Of a stretch of DNA of 64,000 bases, positions 26,582 through 34,727 are shown one piece after another. A program made the translations under genes and the position numbers. How positions within the stretch are numbered: position 1 is the stretch's first letter; each line of letters opens with the position of its first letter. Under the pieces are notes generated by a model. It had not been told where the DNA came from and did not search any database. It saw only the letters and a program-made list of their open reading frames with translations. The DNA is from an uncultured Clostridia bacterium. GTDB taxonomy: Bacteria > Bacillota > Clostridia > Christensenellales > Aristaeellaceae. Location of the stretch: contig CAKUKE010000001.1 of NCBI GenBank assembly GCA_934662505.1, forward strand, positions 186,001 to 250,000. Reading direction: 5' to 3'.

Positions 26582-27664
26582 TCAGTCAAAGGTAATCTGG
26601 GGATCCACCAGCTTGTACACCAGATCGCTGATCAGGGTCATGGTGACCATCAGTGCGGCAAGGAAAATGGTGGTGCCCATGATCATGGGGTAATCCCGGT
26701 TGGTAATGCCGGCGACAAATTTGGTGCCCAGCCCGCCGATGGTGAATACGCTTTCCACCACCATGGAGCCGGTCAGAATGTAGGCGATCATGGGGCCGGC
26801 GTAGGTAATGACGGGGATCAGGGCGTTTTTCAGCGCGTGTTTAAATATAATGAAGAAACGCTTCACACCCTTTGCCCGGGCGGTACGGATGTAGTCCTGC
26901 CCCAGCACGTCCAGCATGCTGGTCTTGGTCAGGCGGGTGATGTAACTCATGGGATAGAGCGCCAGCGCGATGATGGGCAGCACATAGCTTTGCCTGTCCA
27001 CACTCCAGCCGGGCACCCAGCCCAGACGCAGTACGAAGATGAGCAGCAGCAGGGTCGCCACCACGAAGCTGGGCACGGCGACAAACAGGGTGGTAAAGAA
27101 GATGATGATCCGGTCGGCCGCCTTGCCCCGGTTGAGCGCGGCGATGGAGCCCAGCGTGATGCCCAGCACCAGCGCCGTCAGCGCAGCCAGACCGCCTAGC
27201 TTGGCAGACACGGCGAAGCTGTCAAAAATGGTGACGCTGATCTCACGACCCGTCTTGATGGAGACCCCGAAGTCGCCCTGCAGCATGCCTTCCAGATAGA
27301 GCAGGAAGCGCTGGCCGAGAGGCTCGTTTAAATGGAACCGTTCCTCCAGCACGGCCTGCACCTCGGCGGAAGGCGCCTTTTCCTTGGCGAAGGGGCCGCC
27401 GGGAATGGCGTACATGGCAAAGAAGGTGATGGCGGCGATGATGAGAATGGTCAGCATGGCCAGCAGAATACGCTTGCAGACATAACGCCCCAGATCGTCC
27501 GGCGAAAAAAGCAGGCCGGCGATGAGCGCTACCGTTGCGGCGGAGAGGATTTTCTGCGGTGCTGCCGGCATGAAAATAATACAGGCAATAAAGCAGAGCA
27601 GCAGTACGGCGGAAATAATCAGCGTCTTGCGCCGCTTATCTTCCCGGCGTTCCTTTGTCATCAT
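26582..27664 (-). CDS. oppB: Oligopeptide ABC transporter permease OppB
   Basis: Inner-membrane permease of 360 residues. It carries two extra N-terminal hydrophobic segments (ISAVLLLCFIACIIFM and LSAATVALIAGLLF) before the usual OppB start (KRILLAMLTILIIAAITFF). The EAA-type loop is at YIRTARAKGVKRFFIIFKHA near residue 275. First gene of oppB-C-D-F-A, with its own promoter. Two ATG codons stand side by side at 27664 and 27661 behind AAAGGGAGG; either may be used. Confidence 0.93.
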   Translation of the reverse strand: MMTKERREDKRRKTLIISAVLLLCFIACIIFMPAAPQKILSAATVALIAGLLFSPDDLGRYVCKRILLAMLTILIIAAITFFAMYAIPGGPFAKEKAPSAEVQAVLEERFHLNEPLGQRFLLYLEGMLQGDFGVSIKTGREISVTIFDSFAVSAKLGGLAALTALVLGITLGSIAALNRGKAADRIIIFFTTLFVAVPSFVVATLLLLIFVLRLGWVPGWSVDRQSYVLPIIALALYPMSYITRLTKTSMLDVLGQDYIRTARAKGVKRFFIIFKHALKNALIPVITYAGPMIAYILTGSMVVESVFTIGGLGTKFVAGITNRDYPMIMGTTIFLAALMVTMTLISDLVYKLVDPQITFD

Positions 27665-27763
27665 TGGACATCCTCCCTTTCACGAGCGCTTCCCGCGTCC
27701 CGGTCGGCGATCTCATCGGTAAAACCTCTCCCGGAAGATGAACCCCTTCGGAAGATTGAACGC

Positions 27764-27792
27764 ATTTTAGCACACATTCCAGAGAGTGACAA
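27764..27792 (-). promoter_or_regulatory. Sigma-A promoter of oppBCDFA
   Basis: On the minus strand: TTGTCA, 17-base spacer ending in TGC, TAAAAT, about 100 bases before oppB. Confidence 0.8.
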
Positions 27793-27933
27793 GAGGGAAA
27801 ATGCAGGAAACAATTAAAAAAATTCATAAATACAGTAAAAATACATTGTTTTCAATTTGAATATGCGTTATATGCAGCTGAGATGCAGGAAACGAAATGG
27901 AAAAATTCATATCCGACGGATAAACAGGACGTA

Positions 27934-27962
27934 TTGTCCGCCGGCGGCGGACGTGATATACT
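27934..27962 (+). promoter_or_regulatory. Sigma-A promoter of the AAC(3)-like gene
   Basis: TTGTCC, 17-base spacer, TATACT, 60 bases before the start codon. The spacer is a GC-rich inverted repeat (TCCGCCGGCGGCGGA), which could affect strength. Confidence 0.7.
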
Positions 27963-28021
27963 GTTGCATGAAGGATATGGCATTTTTGCCGCCGGATACT
28001 ATATATAAAGGAAGAAAGAAC

Positions 28022-28771
28022 ATGCATACGAAAATCAGTCTGGAAAACGACCTGAAGAACATGGGGCTTCGGCCGCAGGACACCGTTCTCATGCACAGCT
28101 CCATGAAGGCGATCGGTTCGGTAGAGGGGGGCGCGGACACGGTGCTGGACGCGCTGTGCGATTATTTCGCCCCCGGGCTTGTCATGCTGCCTGCGCTCAC
28201 GTGGACGGTGGCGAACATGGACGACCCTGTTTTTGACGTGCGCGGCACGGCGGCTGTGGTGGGGCTGCTGCCCAACCTGTTTATGAAGCGCCCCGGTGTG
28301 GTGCGTTCCTGGCATCCCACTCATTCGCTGGCCGCTTTCGGCGCGGATGCGGCGGAGGTGCTCAGGGAGGATCATCTGAACCACACCCCCTGCGGGCCGA
28401 CCTCGGGCTGGCATAAGCTGATGGAGCGGAACGGGGTGATCCTGATGGTCGGGTGCGGCCTGACCAGCTGCACCTTCATCCACGGGGTGGAGGAATGGAA
28501 CGATGTGCCGAACCGTCTGGCGCCCCCGAAGCGGTTTACCGTTATAACGCCTGACGGCGGACGGGTGGAGGTTACTTCCAGCCCTCATCAGGGGTCGCCC
28601 TCGGAGCAGTACGGCCGGGCGGAAGAAGCCCTGCGGCGGACGGGCGCGCTGCGGGACGGTGTGCTCGGGAGTGCCCATGTGCTGGTGCTGAGCGCCCGGA
28701 AAACCTTTGAAACCGTCTCTGCGCTCCTGCGGGAAAACCCGCACCTGTTTGACGAATCCCGGAAGGCATGA
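28022..28771 (+). CDS. AAC(3)-fold N-acetyltransferase
   Basis: Protein of 249 residues of the Antibiotic_NAT family (aminoglycoside 3-N-acetyltransferases and homologues such as YokD). It shows LMHSSMKAIGSVEGGADTV, MLPALTW, RSWHPTHSLAAFG with the catalytic histidine, and CGPTSGWHKLMERNGVILMVG. Acetyl-CoA is the donor in characterised members. The acceptor may be an aminoglycoside or an unrelated cell metabolite; chromosomal homologues in Clostridia often do not give resistance. ATG at 28022 follows AAGGAAG. Single gene with its own promoter. Confidence 0.85.
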   Translation: MHTKISLENDLKNMGLRPQDTVLMHSSMKAIGSVEGGADTVLDALCDYFAPGLVMLPALTWTVANMDDPVFDVRGTAAVVGLLPNLFMKRPGVVRSWHPTHSLAAFGADAAEVLREDHLNHTPCGPTSGWHKLMERNGVILMVGCGLTSCTFIHGVEEWNDVPNRLAPPKRFTVITPDGGRVEVTSSPHQGSPSEQYGRAEEALRRTGALRDGVLGSAHVLVLSARKTFETVSALLRENPHLFDESRKA

Positions 28772-28817
28772 GGCGTCCTCCTGCTTTTTCCAGCGCTGCC
28801 ATAACCCGCAAAAAGCC

Positions 28818-28845
28818 TTGACAGAGGCGGGGAAGACGGTATAAT
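28818..28845 (+). promoter_or_regulatory. Consensus sigma-A promoter
   Basis: TTGACA, 16-base spacer, TATAAT: both hexamers perfect. It drives the unknown gene and rluA. The predicted transcript start is near 28852. Confidence 0.9.
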
Positions 28846-28855
28846 GAATCTGCAT

Positions 28856-28876
28856 GCGCACGGCATATCCGTGCGC
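28856..28876 (+). promoter_or_regulatory. 5' UTR hairpin just before the ribosome binding site
   Basis: Perfect 8-bp stem GCGCACGG / CCGTGCGC with a CATAT loop, at the very start of the predicted transcript and 3 bases before the GGGAGG ribosome binding site. A 5'-end stabiliser or a translation control element is possible. Confidence 0.6.
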
Positions 28877-28892
28877 GGCGGGAGGTCGTGTT

Positions 28893-29942
28893 TTGCAGAG
28901 AATGAACGTGTGCCCCGGGGCGCATTGGAGCGACAAAGTGATGAGCGTGCTGCGGGAACAGCAGCTGGAAGCGTGTCAGGAGCGTTTGACCCGCAGCCCG
29001 GAGCGGGGTCTGTTTGACGATATTACGCCGTCGGAAATGAAGGACATTTACCCGGGGTCCTTCTATGCGGCGGAGGCGGGCGGCCGCCTGATCCCCACGC
29101 CCGACGCCCTGCGCCGGGCGGTCATGGACAGCGCGCGGCGGGAAGCCATGTTTTTATCCGAAAGGGAGGACGGCCTGATCAAGCGGATGGTGGTATCCGA
29201 CGGTCAGACCGTGCTGGACGACTGGGAGGACATCAGCGCTGCGGAGGCGCTGGTCAGGCGGCTGTGGTGCGTGATCCGCATTGACGAAGAACAGGATACC
29301 GCCACCCTGACACTGCAGCAGCCGCTGCTGGCGCCGGTGGTGGAAGGTTTGTCCAGCCCGGATTATCCTGCCGTGCGGCAGGCGCTCTTCGGCTTCAATG
29401 CGACGCTGCACGCGCTGCTGTACATTTCCGGGTTCCTGCACGCGCAGGTGCCCGCAAGGCACTTTCTCCAGCAGCTGGCCGGGCACAAACTGCCCGGGGA
29501 CGCACGGCTGGTGGAGCGGTATCTCCAGTCGTCCTTCGAATACTGCCGGGGAGAGCAGGACGACATGCTGCTGGTGCACCCGGGACTGTACGATCCGGAA
29601 ACGCTGCTGAGCAGTCTTCGGCGGACGGAAATGAGGGATGAATTGCACCTGACGCCGGAGATGATGCTGGGCGGCATGAACGGCATGCTGCCCGAGGAAG
29701 CGGCCAGCGCCCGGGCGATGGCTGCCGCGCTGCACGGGGCACTGCGGCCGGAGGTGGACGAGGACGAGGCGCTGGAGGATCTGCGGATGATGGCCAAGCA
29801 GGGAGCAACCCTTGAAGAAATGCGGGAGGTGCTGGAGAGCATGCTCTGCGTCCTGCCGACGCCACGGATGCTTTCCGCGCTCCGTCAGCTGCATCTGCAG
29901 ACGGTGCGGTGGATCGGCATGCCCCCCGCGGTGCTCAACTGA
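28893..29942 (+). CDS. Unknown protein coupled to rluA
   Basis: Not recognised. With the TTG start at 28893 it has 349 residues. It is soluble, acidic and mostly helical, with Leu-rich stretches, several Met-rich segments (EMMLGGMNGM) and a C-terminal ALEDLRMMAKQGATLEEMREV region. No catalytic or metal motif is seen. TTG at 28893 sits 7 bases after GGGAGG. The ATG at 28902 is 16 bases away and the ATG at 28854 is almost at the transcript start. Its stop shares one base with the rluA start (TGATG), so the pair is co-translated. Confidence 0.75.
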   Translation: MQRMNVCPGAHWSDKVMSVLREQQLEACQERLTRSPERGLFDDITPSEMKDIYPGSFYAAEAGGRLIPTPDALRRAVMDSARREAMFLSEREDGLIKRMVVSDGQTVLDDWEDISAAEALVRRLWCVIRIDEEQDTATLTLQQPLLAPVVEGLSSPDYPAVRQALFGFNATLHALLYISGFLHAQVPARHFLQQLAGHKLPGDARLVERYLQSSFEYCRGEQDDMLLVHPGLYDPETLLSSLRRTEMRDELHLTPEMMLGGMNGMLPEEAASARAMAAALHGALRPEVDEDEALEDLRMMAKQGATLEEMREVLESMLCVLPTPRMLSALRQLHLQTVRWIGMPPAVLN

Positions 29943-30796
29943 TGGACGCGTATGTGTGGCGGGCGGCGGAAAACGAGCCCGCATCGCGGCTGGGCGCGTA
30001 TGTGCAGAAATGCCTGCCCCTTCTGCCGGCGCATGTCGTGCGGAGCGCGTTTGAAAACCGGGATGTGAAAATGGACGGGCAGCGGGTGCGCCCGGAGGAC
30101 GCGGTGCGCCCCGGGGCGGAAATGCAGCTGTTTACCCCCTTTGCCGCTGCGCTGCCCGTTGTGTATGAAGATGAGCGCGTTGTGCTCATCAACAAGCCGG
30201 CAGGGCTGTGCGTGGAGGATGAAAACGCCGGCATGACGGTGCTGTCCATGATGCGGCGCAGGGCGGGCGAGGCCTATATCCCCCGGCTGTGCCACCGTCT
30301 GGATACCCAGACCTGCGGGCTGATGATACTGGCCAAGGACGATGAAAGTCAGGCGGCGCTGGATCAGGCCTTCCGTGAGCGGACGCTGAAAAAGGAGTAC
30401 ACCTGTCTGGTGCGGGGCGAAATGCGGCCGCCGGAAAAGGTGTGCCGGGCGTATCTGATCAAAAACGCCCGGGTAGGACGGGTACGGGTCATTTCCCATG
30501 AAACGCCGGGCGCGCGTCCCATTGTGACCGCCTACCGGACGCTGAGCCGGGAAGGAGAGCTAAGCCGGCTGCAGGTGGATCTGCTGACCGGCCGTACCCA
30601 CCAGATCAGAGCCCATCTGGCTTACCTGGCCCACCCCATTCTGGGGGACGACGTGTACGGTGACCGGGCGTTCAACCGGCGGCTCAAATCGGTGGGCAGG
30701 CTGAAGCTGTGCGCGTCGTCACTGACGCTGCACTTTCAGGACGGTCCGCTGGCCGCTCTTGACGGACGCTGCTTTGAAATACAGCCGCCATTCTGA
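29942..30796 (+). CDS. RluA-family pseudouridine synthase
   Basis: Protein of 284 residues. An N-terminal S4-like RNA-binding segment (SRLGAYVQKCLPLLPAHVVR) is followed by the catalytic domain with INKPAGLCVE, the catalytic aspartate in CHRLDTQTCGLMILAK, and GRTHQIRAHLAYLAHPILGD. It converts uridine to pseudouridine in rRNA or tRNA; the exact site is not predictable. The ATG at 29942 overlaps the previous stop codon by one base and has no separate strong ribosome binding site, which indicates coupling. Confidence 0.92.
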   Translation: MDAYVWRAAENEPASRLGAYVQKCLPLLPAHVVRSAFENRDVKMDGQRVRPEDAVRPGAEMQLFTPFAAALPVVYEDERVVLINKPAGLCVEDENAGMTVLSMMRRRAGEAYIPRLCHRLDTQTCGLMILAKDDESQAALDQAFRERTLKKEYTCLVRGEMRPPEKVCRAYLIKNARVGRVRVISHETPGARPIVTAYRTLSREGELSRLQVDLLTGRTHQIRAHLAYLAHPILGDDVYGDRAFNRRLKSVGRLKLCASSLTLHFQDGPLAALDGRCFEIQPPF

Positions 30797-30816
30797 AAAA
30801 ACATGCGCTGCGGCAG

Positions 30817-30837
30817 CCGCCCTCCGGGGCGGTTTTT
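30817..30837 (+). terminator. Rho-independent terminator after rluA
   Basis: CCGCCC / GGGCGG stem with a TCCG loop and a TTTTT tail, 20 bases after the stop. Confidence 0.85.
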
Positions 30838-30946
30838 CTGTTTGAAGCATACATATGGATAAAACACGGCTGAAATGAATATATAACCATGAATCCGGCA
30901 TATTTATGTTGAAAACAGCGAAAGTACAGCCTCCCTGCCGGACGGC

Positions 30947-30973
30947 TTTTTGTCCCCTGCAAACGGACAAAAA
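30947..30973. repeat. Perfect 9-bp inverted repeat, possible operator
   Basis: TTTTTGTCC and GGACAAAAA separated by 9 bases, about 100 bases before the sugar-importer promoter. A T-run is at the outer left end rather than after the stem, so it is not a plus-strand terminator. Confidence 0.5.
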
Positions 30974-31069
30974 TGAAATTTCGTCCGCATGACGGGGAAA
31001 AAAGAGAATATATTAGCCGAAAATGACATGAAAATAGAAGAATGCACAAACATTTTTTTGAAAAGTATA

Positions 31070-31098
31070 TTGACAAATAAAAACGATATGTCTAAAAT
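31070..31098 (+). promoter_or_regulatory. Sigma-A promoter of the sugar importer operon
   Basis: TTGACA, 17-base spacer, TAAAAT, 36 bases before the permease start. It lies in an AT-rich stretch that may act as an UP-like element. Confidence 0.88.
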
Positions 31099-31133
31099 AA
31101 TATTTAATAAAAAACAAACGGGGTGGGCGGAAG

Positions 31134-32075
31134 ATGACAGGCGTAACGAGGCAACCGGATCTGAGACACAGGAAAAAGACCTGGCTCCACATGAAGCAGT
31201 GCTGGGAGCTGTATCTTTTTCTGCTGCCGGCGATCGTGCTGATCTTTATTTTCAGTTACGTGCCCATGTACGGTATCCAGATCGCGTTCAAAAACTACAA
31301 GCCGGTGCTGGGCATCTGGGGCAGCCCCTGGGTCGGGATGAAGCATTTCAACCGTATGCTGTCCCTGCCGAAAATGAAAACGGTGGTGCTCAACACCTTC
31401 TATATCAGCGGCATGAGCATCGTGCTGGGCTTTCCTTTCCCCATTGCGCTGTCGCTCATTCTCAACCAACTGCGCAATGAAAAGTACAAGCGGGTCATCC
31501 AGACCGTCACGTATATGCCCCACTTCATTTCCACCGTGGTCATCGTGGGCATGCTGACCGTGTTCCTCTCCACCAAGAATGGTATTTACAAGTATTTCTG
31601 CGACGTGCTGGGGGCGGAGCCGGTGAACCTGATGGGCTCCAAGGCCGCGTTCCGGTGGCTCTATGTGTTCTCGGGCATCTGGCAGCATACCGGCTGGAAC
31701 ACCATCATTTATCTGGCGGCGCTCAGCAGTATCGACGTAGGGCTTTATGAGGCGGCGACCATCGACGGCGCCAACCGCTGGCAGCGCATGGTGCACATCG
31801 ACATTCCGTCCATCGTGCCCACCATGATCATTCTTCTGATTCTCGATTCGGGCAGCGTGCTTTCCGTCGGCTTTGAAAAGATCTTCCTCATGCAGAACGC
31901 GTCCAACGAGACGGTGTCGGAGGTCATCAGTACCTACACCTACAAGATGGGTCTGCAGTCCATGCAGTACAGCTTCTCTACCGCCGTGAACCTGCTCAAC
32001 ACGCTGGTCAACTTCGTCATGCTGTTCATCGTGAACATCATCGCACGCAAGACCAGCGACTACAGCCTGTGGTGA
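31134..32075 (+). CDS. Sugar ABC transporter permease, LplB/YteP type
   Basis: Inner-membrane permease of 313 residues with six predicted helices. The LplB-type start (WELYLFLLPAIVLIFIFSYVPMYG), the IAFKNYKP segment and the EAA loop in GLYEAATIDGANRWQRMVHI (about residue 203) identify the group that imports complex oligosaccharides such as pectin or host glycan fragments. First gene of a three-gene operon. The ribosome binding site GGCGGAAG is only moderate. Substrate is unknown. Confidence 0.92.
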   Translation: MTGVTRQPDLRHRKKTWLHMKQCWELYLFLLPAIVLIFIFSYVPMYGIQIAFKNYKPVLGIWGSPWVGMKHFNRMLSLPKMKTVVLNTFYISGMSIVLGFPFPIALSLILNQLRNEKYKRVIQTVTYMPHFISTVVIVGMLTVFLSTKNGIYKYFCDVLGAEPVNLMGSKAAFRWLYVFSGIWQHTGWNTIIYLAALSSIDVGLYEAATIDGANRWQRMVHIDIPSIVPTMIILLILDSGSVLSVGFEKIFLMQNASNETVSEVISTYTYKMGLQSMQYSFSTAVNLLNTLVNFVMLFIVNIIARKTSDYSLW

Positions 32076-32090
32076 GGAGGGGAAAAGAAC

Positions 32091-32981
32091 ATGCTGATCA
32101 AACGCCGTCAACGGACAAATGAAGACATTGCCTTTGATATTCTGTTCAACGTTCTGGGCTTTCTTGCGCTCATTATCTGCTTCTACCCGATGTATTTCGT
32201 GGTGGTCGGTTCTTTCTCCGACCCCCGGCTGGTGCTGGCGGGCAAGACCTTCCTGATCCCCCGCGGCGTGACGCTGGAGGGGTACAAGCTGGTGTTTGAG
32301 GATCCCCGCATCTGGACGGGACTGAAAAACACCATCGGCTACACCTTGGGCGGCACCGCCCTGTCGGTGGTGACCACCCTGCTGGCCGCCTATGCCATGT
32401 CCCGTAAGGAATTGCCCTTCCGCAAGGGAATCATGTTGTTTTTCACCATCACCATGTTCTTTGGCGGCGGTCTGATCCCCACCTATCTGGTGATCAGCGA
32501 TCTGGGGCTGCTCAATACCTACTGGGTCATGGTGCTGCCCGGCGCGGTCAGCGTGTACAACATGATCATCGCCCGCACCTTCTTTTCCAGCAATATCCCG
32601 GAGGAGCTGTTCGAATCGGCGCGGCTGGACGGCTGCTCCTACACCACCTTCTTCATTCGCATCGGCATTCCGCTGTGCCGTGCTATCATCGCGGTCATCG
32701 CCCTGTACTATGCGGTGGGCTATTGGAACGAGTATTACAAAGCGCTGATTTATATCAGCGATCCAGCCAAGACCACGCTGCAGATGGTGCTGCGCAATAT
32801 TCTGCTGAGCACCCAGGAATCTGCTGATCAGACCGGCATGGACTATTCCAGCCGTCTGATGACGGCCGAGCAGATCAAGTACGCCCTGATCGTGGTATCT
32901 ACCCTGCCCATCATGATTGTTTATCCCTTCCTGCAGAAGTTCTTTGCCAAGGGCGTTATGCTGGGCTCGATTAAAGGCTGA
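32091..32981 (+). CDS. Sugar ABC transporter permease, LplC/YtcP type
   Basis: Inner-membrane permease of 296 residues with six helices. The YtcP/LplC-type start (FNVLGFLALIICFYPMYFVVVGSFSDP), FFGGGLIPTYLVISDLGLLNTYWV and the EAA loop in ELFESARLDGCSYTTFFIRI (about residue 178) are seen. It forms the channel with the LplB-type partner 15 bases upstream. ATG follows GAGGGGAAAAG. Confidence 0.92.
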   Translation: MLIKRRQRTNEDIAFDILFNVLGFLALIICFYPMYFVVVGSFSDPRLVLAGKTFLIPRGVTLEGYKLVFEDPRIWTGLKNTIGYTLGGTALSVVTTLLAAYAMSRKELPFRKGIMLFFTITMFFGGGLIPTYLVISDLGLLNTYWVMVLPGAVSVYNMIIARTFFSSNIPEELFESARLDGCSYTTFFIRIGIPLCRAIIAVIALYYAVGYWNEYYKALIYISDPAKTTLQMVLRNILLSTQESADQTGMDYSSRLMTAEQIKYALIVVSTLPIMIVYPFLQKFFAKGVMLGSIKG

Positions 32982-33039
32982 CTTTATGCCGCGCCGCCTG
33001 AGCGGCGGGTATGGAGATAAAGAAGAGGAGGTAACCCCA

Positions 33040-34566
33040 ATGAAACGCATCGTATCCCTGCTGCTGGTTCTGGCGCTTGCGCTGGCCTGCTGCTCCTTTG
33101 CGTACGCCGAGGGCGACGAAAAGGTGACGCTGACCGCCGTGATCGCGCAGCACTCTGCCTGCCCTGCCTTTGACGACAGCCCCATCTGGCTCCAGATCGC
33201 TGAGGAAGCGAACGTGAACCTGGTGTGGGAAACCGTCAAGTCCGACTGGGCGCAGCGCAAGTCCATCCTCATTGGCACCAACCAGATGCCCGATCTGTGG
33301 ATCGGCGCTTACAACCTGAGCGTCTCTGATATGCAGAGCAATCTGGAAGCCTTTGTGAAGCTCAACGACTACATCGAGAACAGCACCAACGTCAAGAAGA
33401 TGTTCGAAGATCATCCTGAGCTGCTCACCCCCATCACCTATCCGGATGGCTCCATCTATTCCATCCCCGCTTACAACAAGGACTGCTACCGCAAGGTGTC
33501 CGACTGCTGGTTCATCAACAAGACCTGGCTGGATTACCTGGGCAAGGAAGTTCCCGATAATCTGGACGATCTGTTCGATTGCCTGATGGCGTTCAAGACC
33601 GGCGATCCCAACCAGAACGGCGAAGCGGACGAAATCCCCTTCGTGGACTTCGCGGAAGCTGCCGGCTATTTCGGCAATGGCTTTGGCATCGTGCAGAACA
33701 CCGATGTGGACTGGTTCTGCGTGGATGACGAAGGCAACCTGACCTGGACCGCCAATACTGAGGCGTTCAAGGATCTGATGAAGTTCATGCGCAAGTGCTT
33801 CGAGAACGGCCTGGCCGATCCCGAAACCTTCACCCAGCCCTGGCAGGATTACTATGCCTATTGCGGCGGCGAAACCGCGATCGGCGGCGTGGGTCTGGCC
33901 TGGACCATTGAAGCCCTGATGGCCAAGACGGCTGACCAGTATGTGCTGCTGCCCGCTATGAAGGATGCCAACGGCAACCAGTATGTGAATGTCAGCGGTT
34001 CTCCCACCCGGCCCATCTCCTTCGCCATCTCTGCGTCCTGCAAGGACATCGACGCGGCCTGGCGCGTGATCGAGACCGCTTATTCCGAAAAGAACGGCCT
34101 GCAGCTGGAATACGGCCTGATCAATCCTCCGGATGGCGTAGGCGGCCTGATCGCCAATGACGACGGCACCTACTCCGTGGTTCCCCCGCCCGCCGATTCC
34201 AACTGGGATATCTGGAACATTTCTCAGTCCTCCTTCCGCGCGAACAGCTATGTGTCCGATGAGACCTATGCCAAGATCATCCCCTCTGAAGACATGGCTA
34301 CCAAGGACGCCATCAACAACTTCTATGCGCCCTATGCGACCCATGAAGTGATGCCCAGCTGCTACATCTTCGATACCGATACCAACGACGAACTGTCCGT
34401 CATCAAGACCGACATTCAGTCCTTGCTCAGAACCCGCACTGCTTCCTGGGTGCAGGGCGAAGTGGATATCGACGAAGACTGGGATAACTATCTCCAGGAA
34501 CTGCAGGATCTGCAGCTGGATCGCTACATCGAGATCTACACCGAGCGCTACAACGCTTCCAAGTAA
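33040..34566 (+). CDS. Extracellular sugar-binding protein, LplA type
   Basis: Secreted binding protein of 508 residues for the two upstream permeases (SBP_bac_1/LplA group). Residues 1-23 are a signal peptide, cleaved probably after AYA. Two cysteines in the hydrophobic core (ALACCS) make a lipoprotein conceivable, but the lipobox is poor. Typical features are the WIG.YNLS region and the FNLSYWFINKTWLDYLGKEVPD-like region around 150-165, which here reads VSDCWFINKTWLDYLG. Codon use is more biased (AAG, AAC, ATC) than in neighbours, suggesting high expression. ATG follows GAGGAGGT. No ATPase gene is present. Confidence 0.9.
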   Translation: MKRIVSLLLVLALALACCSFAYAEGDEKVTLTAVIAQHSACPAFDDSPIWLQIAEEANVNLVWETVKSDWAQRKSILIGTNQMPDLWIGAYNLSVSDMQSNLEAFVKLNDYIENSTNVKKMFEDHPELLTPITYPDGSIYSIPAYNKDCYRKVSDCWFINKTWLDYLGKEVPDNLDDLFDCLMAFKTGDPNQNGEADEIPFVDFAEAAGYFGNGFGIVQNTDVDWFCVDDEGNLTWTANTEAFKDLMKFMRKCFENGLADPETFTQPWQDYYAYCGGETAIGGVGLAWTIEALMAKTADQYVLLPAMKDANGNQYVNVSGSPTRPISFAISASCKDIDAAWRVIETAYSEKNGLQLEYGLINPPDGVGGLIANDDGTYSVVPPPADSNWDIWNISQSSFRANSYVSDETYAKIIPSEDMATKDAINNFYAPYATHEVMPSCYIFDTDTNDELSVIKTDIQSLLRTRTASWVQGEVDIDEDWDNYLQELQDLQLDRYIEIYTERYNASK

Positions 34567-34585
34567 TCTTCTGTGTAACAAAAGG

Positions 34586-34617
34586 GAGCCGCCGCGTAAA
34601 ACGCGGCGGCTCTTTTT
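34586..34617 (+). terminator. Strong rho-independent terminator
   Basis: Perfect 11-bp stem GAGCCGCCGCG / CGCGGCGGCTC, TAAAA loop, TTTTT tail. It ends the sugar importer operon. Confidence 0.95.
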
Positions 34618-34727
34618 GTGCGCACGTTCATTTGAAAAAATGCTCGGGAAAACAGGGCTGCGACGGCCGTGCGGACACAGGTGGAAAACCCGTCGGGCTG
34701 GCAAAGCGGCTGTCTGCAAAGCGGCGT

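Larger units (their letters stand above)
27665..28021. other. Divergent intergenic region, oppB / AAC(3)-like gene
   Basis: Holds two divergent promoters (27764-27792 minus, 27934-27962 plus) and an AT-rich stretch between. No gene is supported; the open frame running into the AAC(3) gene from 27857 lacks a ribosome binding site. Confidence 0.7.
30797..31133. other. Intergenic region upstream of the lplB-like operon
   Basis: AT-rich, unlike its surroundings. It holds the rluA terminator (30817-30837), a perfect inverted repeat (30947-30973) and a strong promoter (31070-31098). No gene is supported. Confidence 0.7.

Noticed and set aside
28854..28902. ATG at 28854 as a leaderless start of the unknown gene
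   Set aside because: It would lie at the predicted transcript start and inside the hairpin region, while TTG at 28893 has a good ribosome binding site.
31104..33281. Open frame of 725 codons on the minus strand opposite the sugar permeases
   Set aside because: Antisense shadow of two permeases; Asp/His/Gln-rich product without family features.
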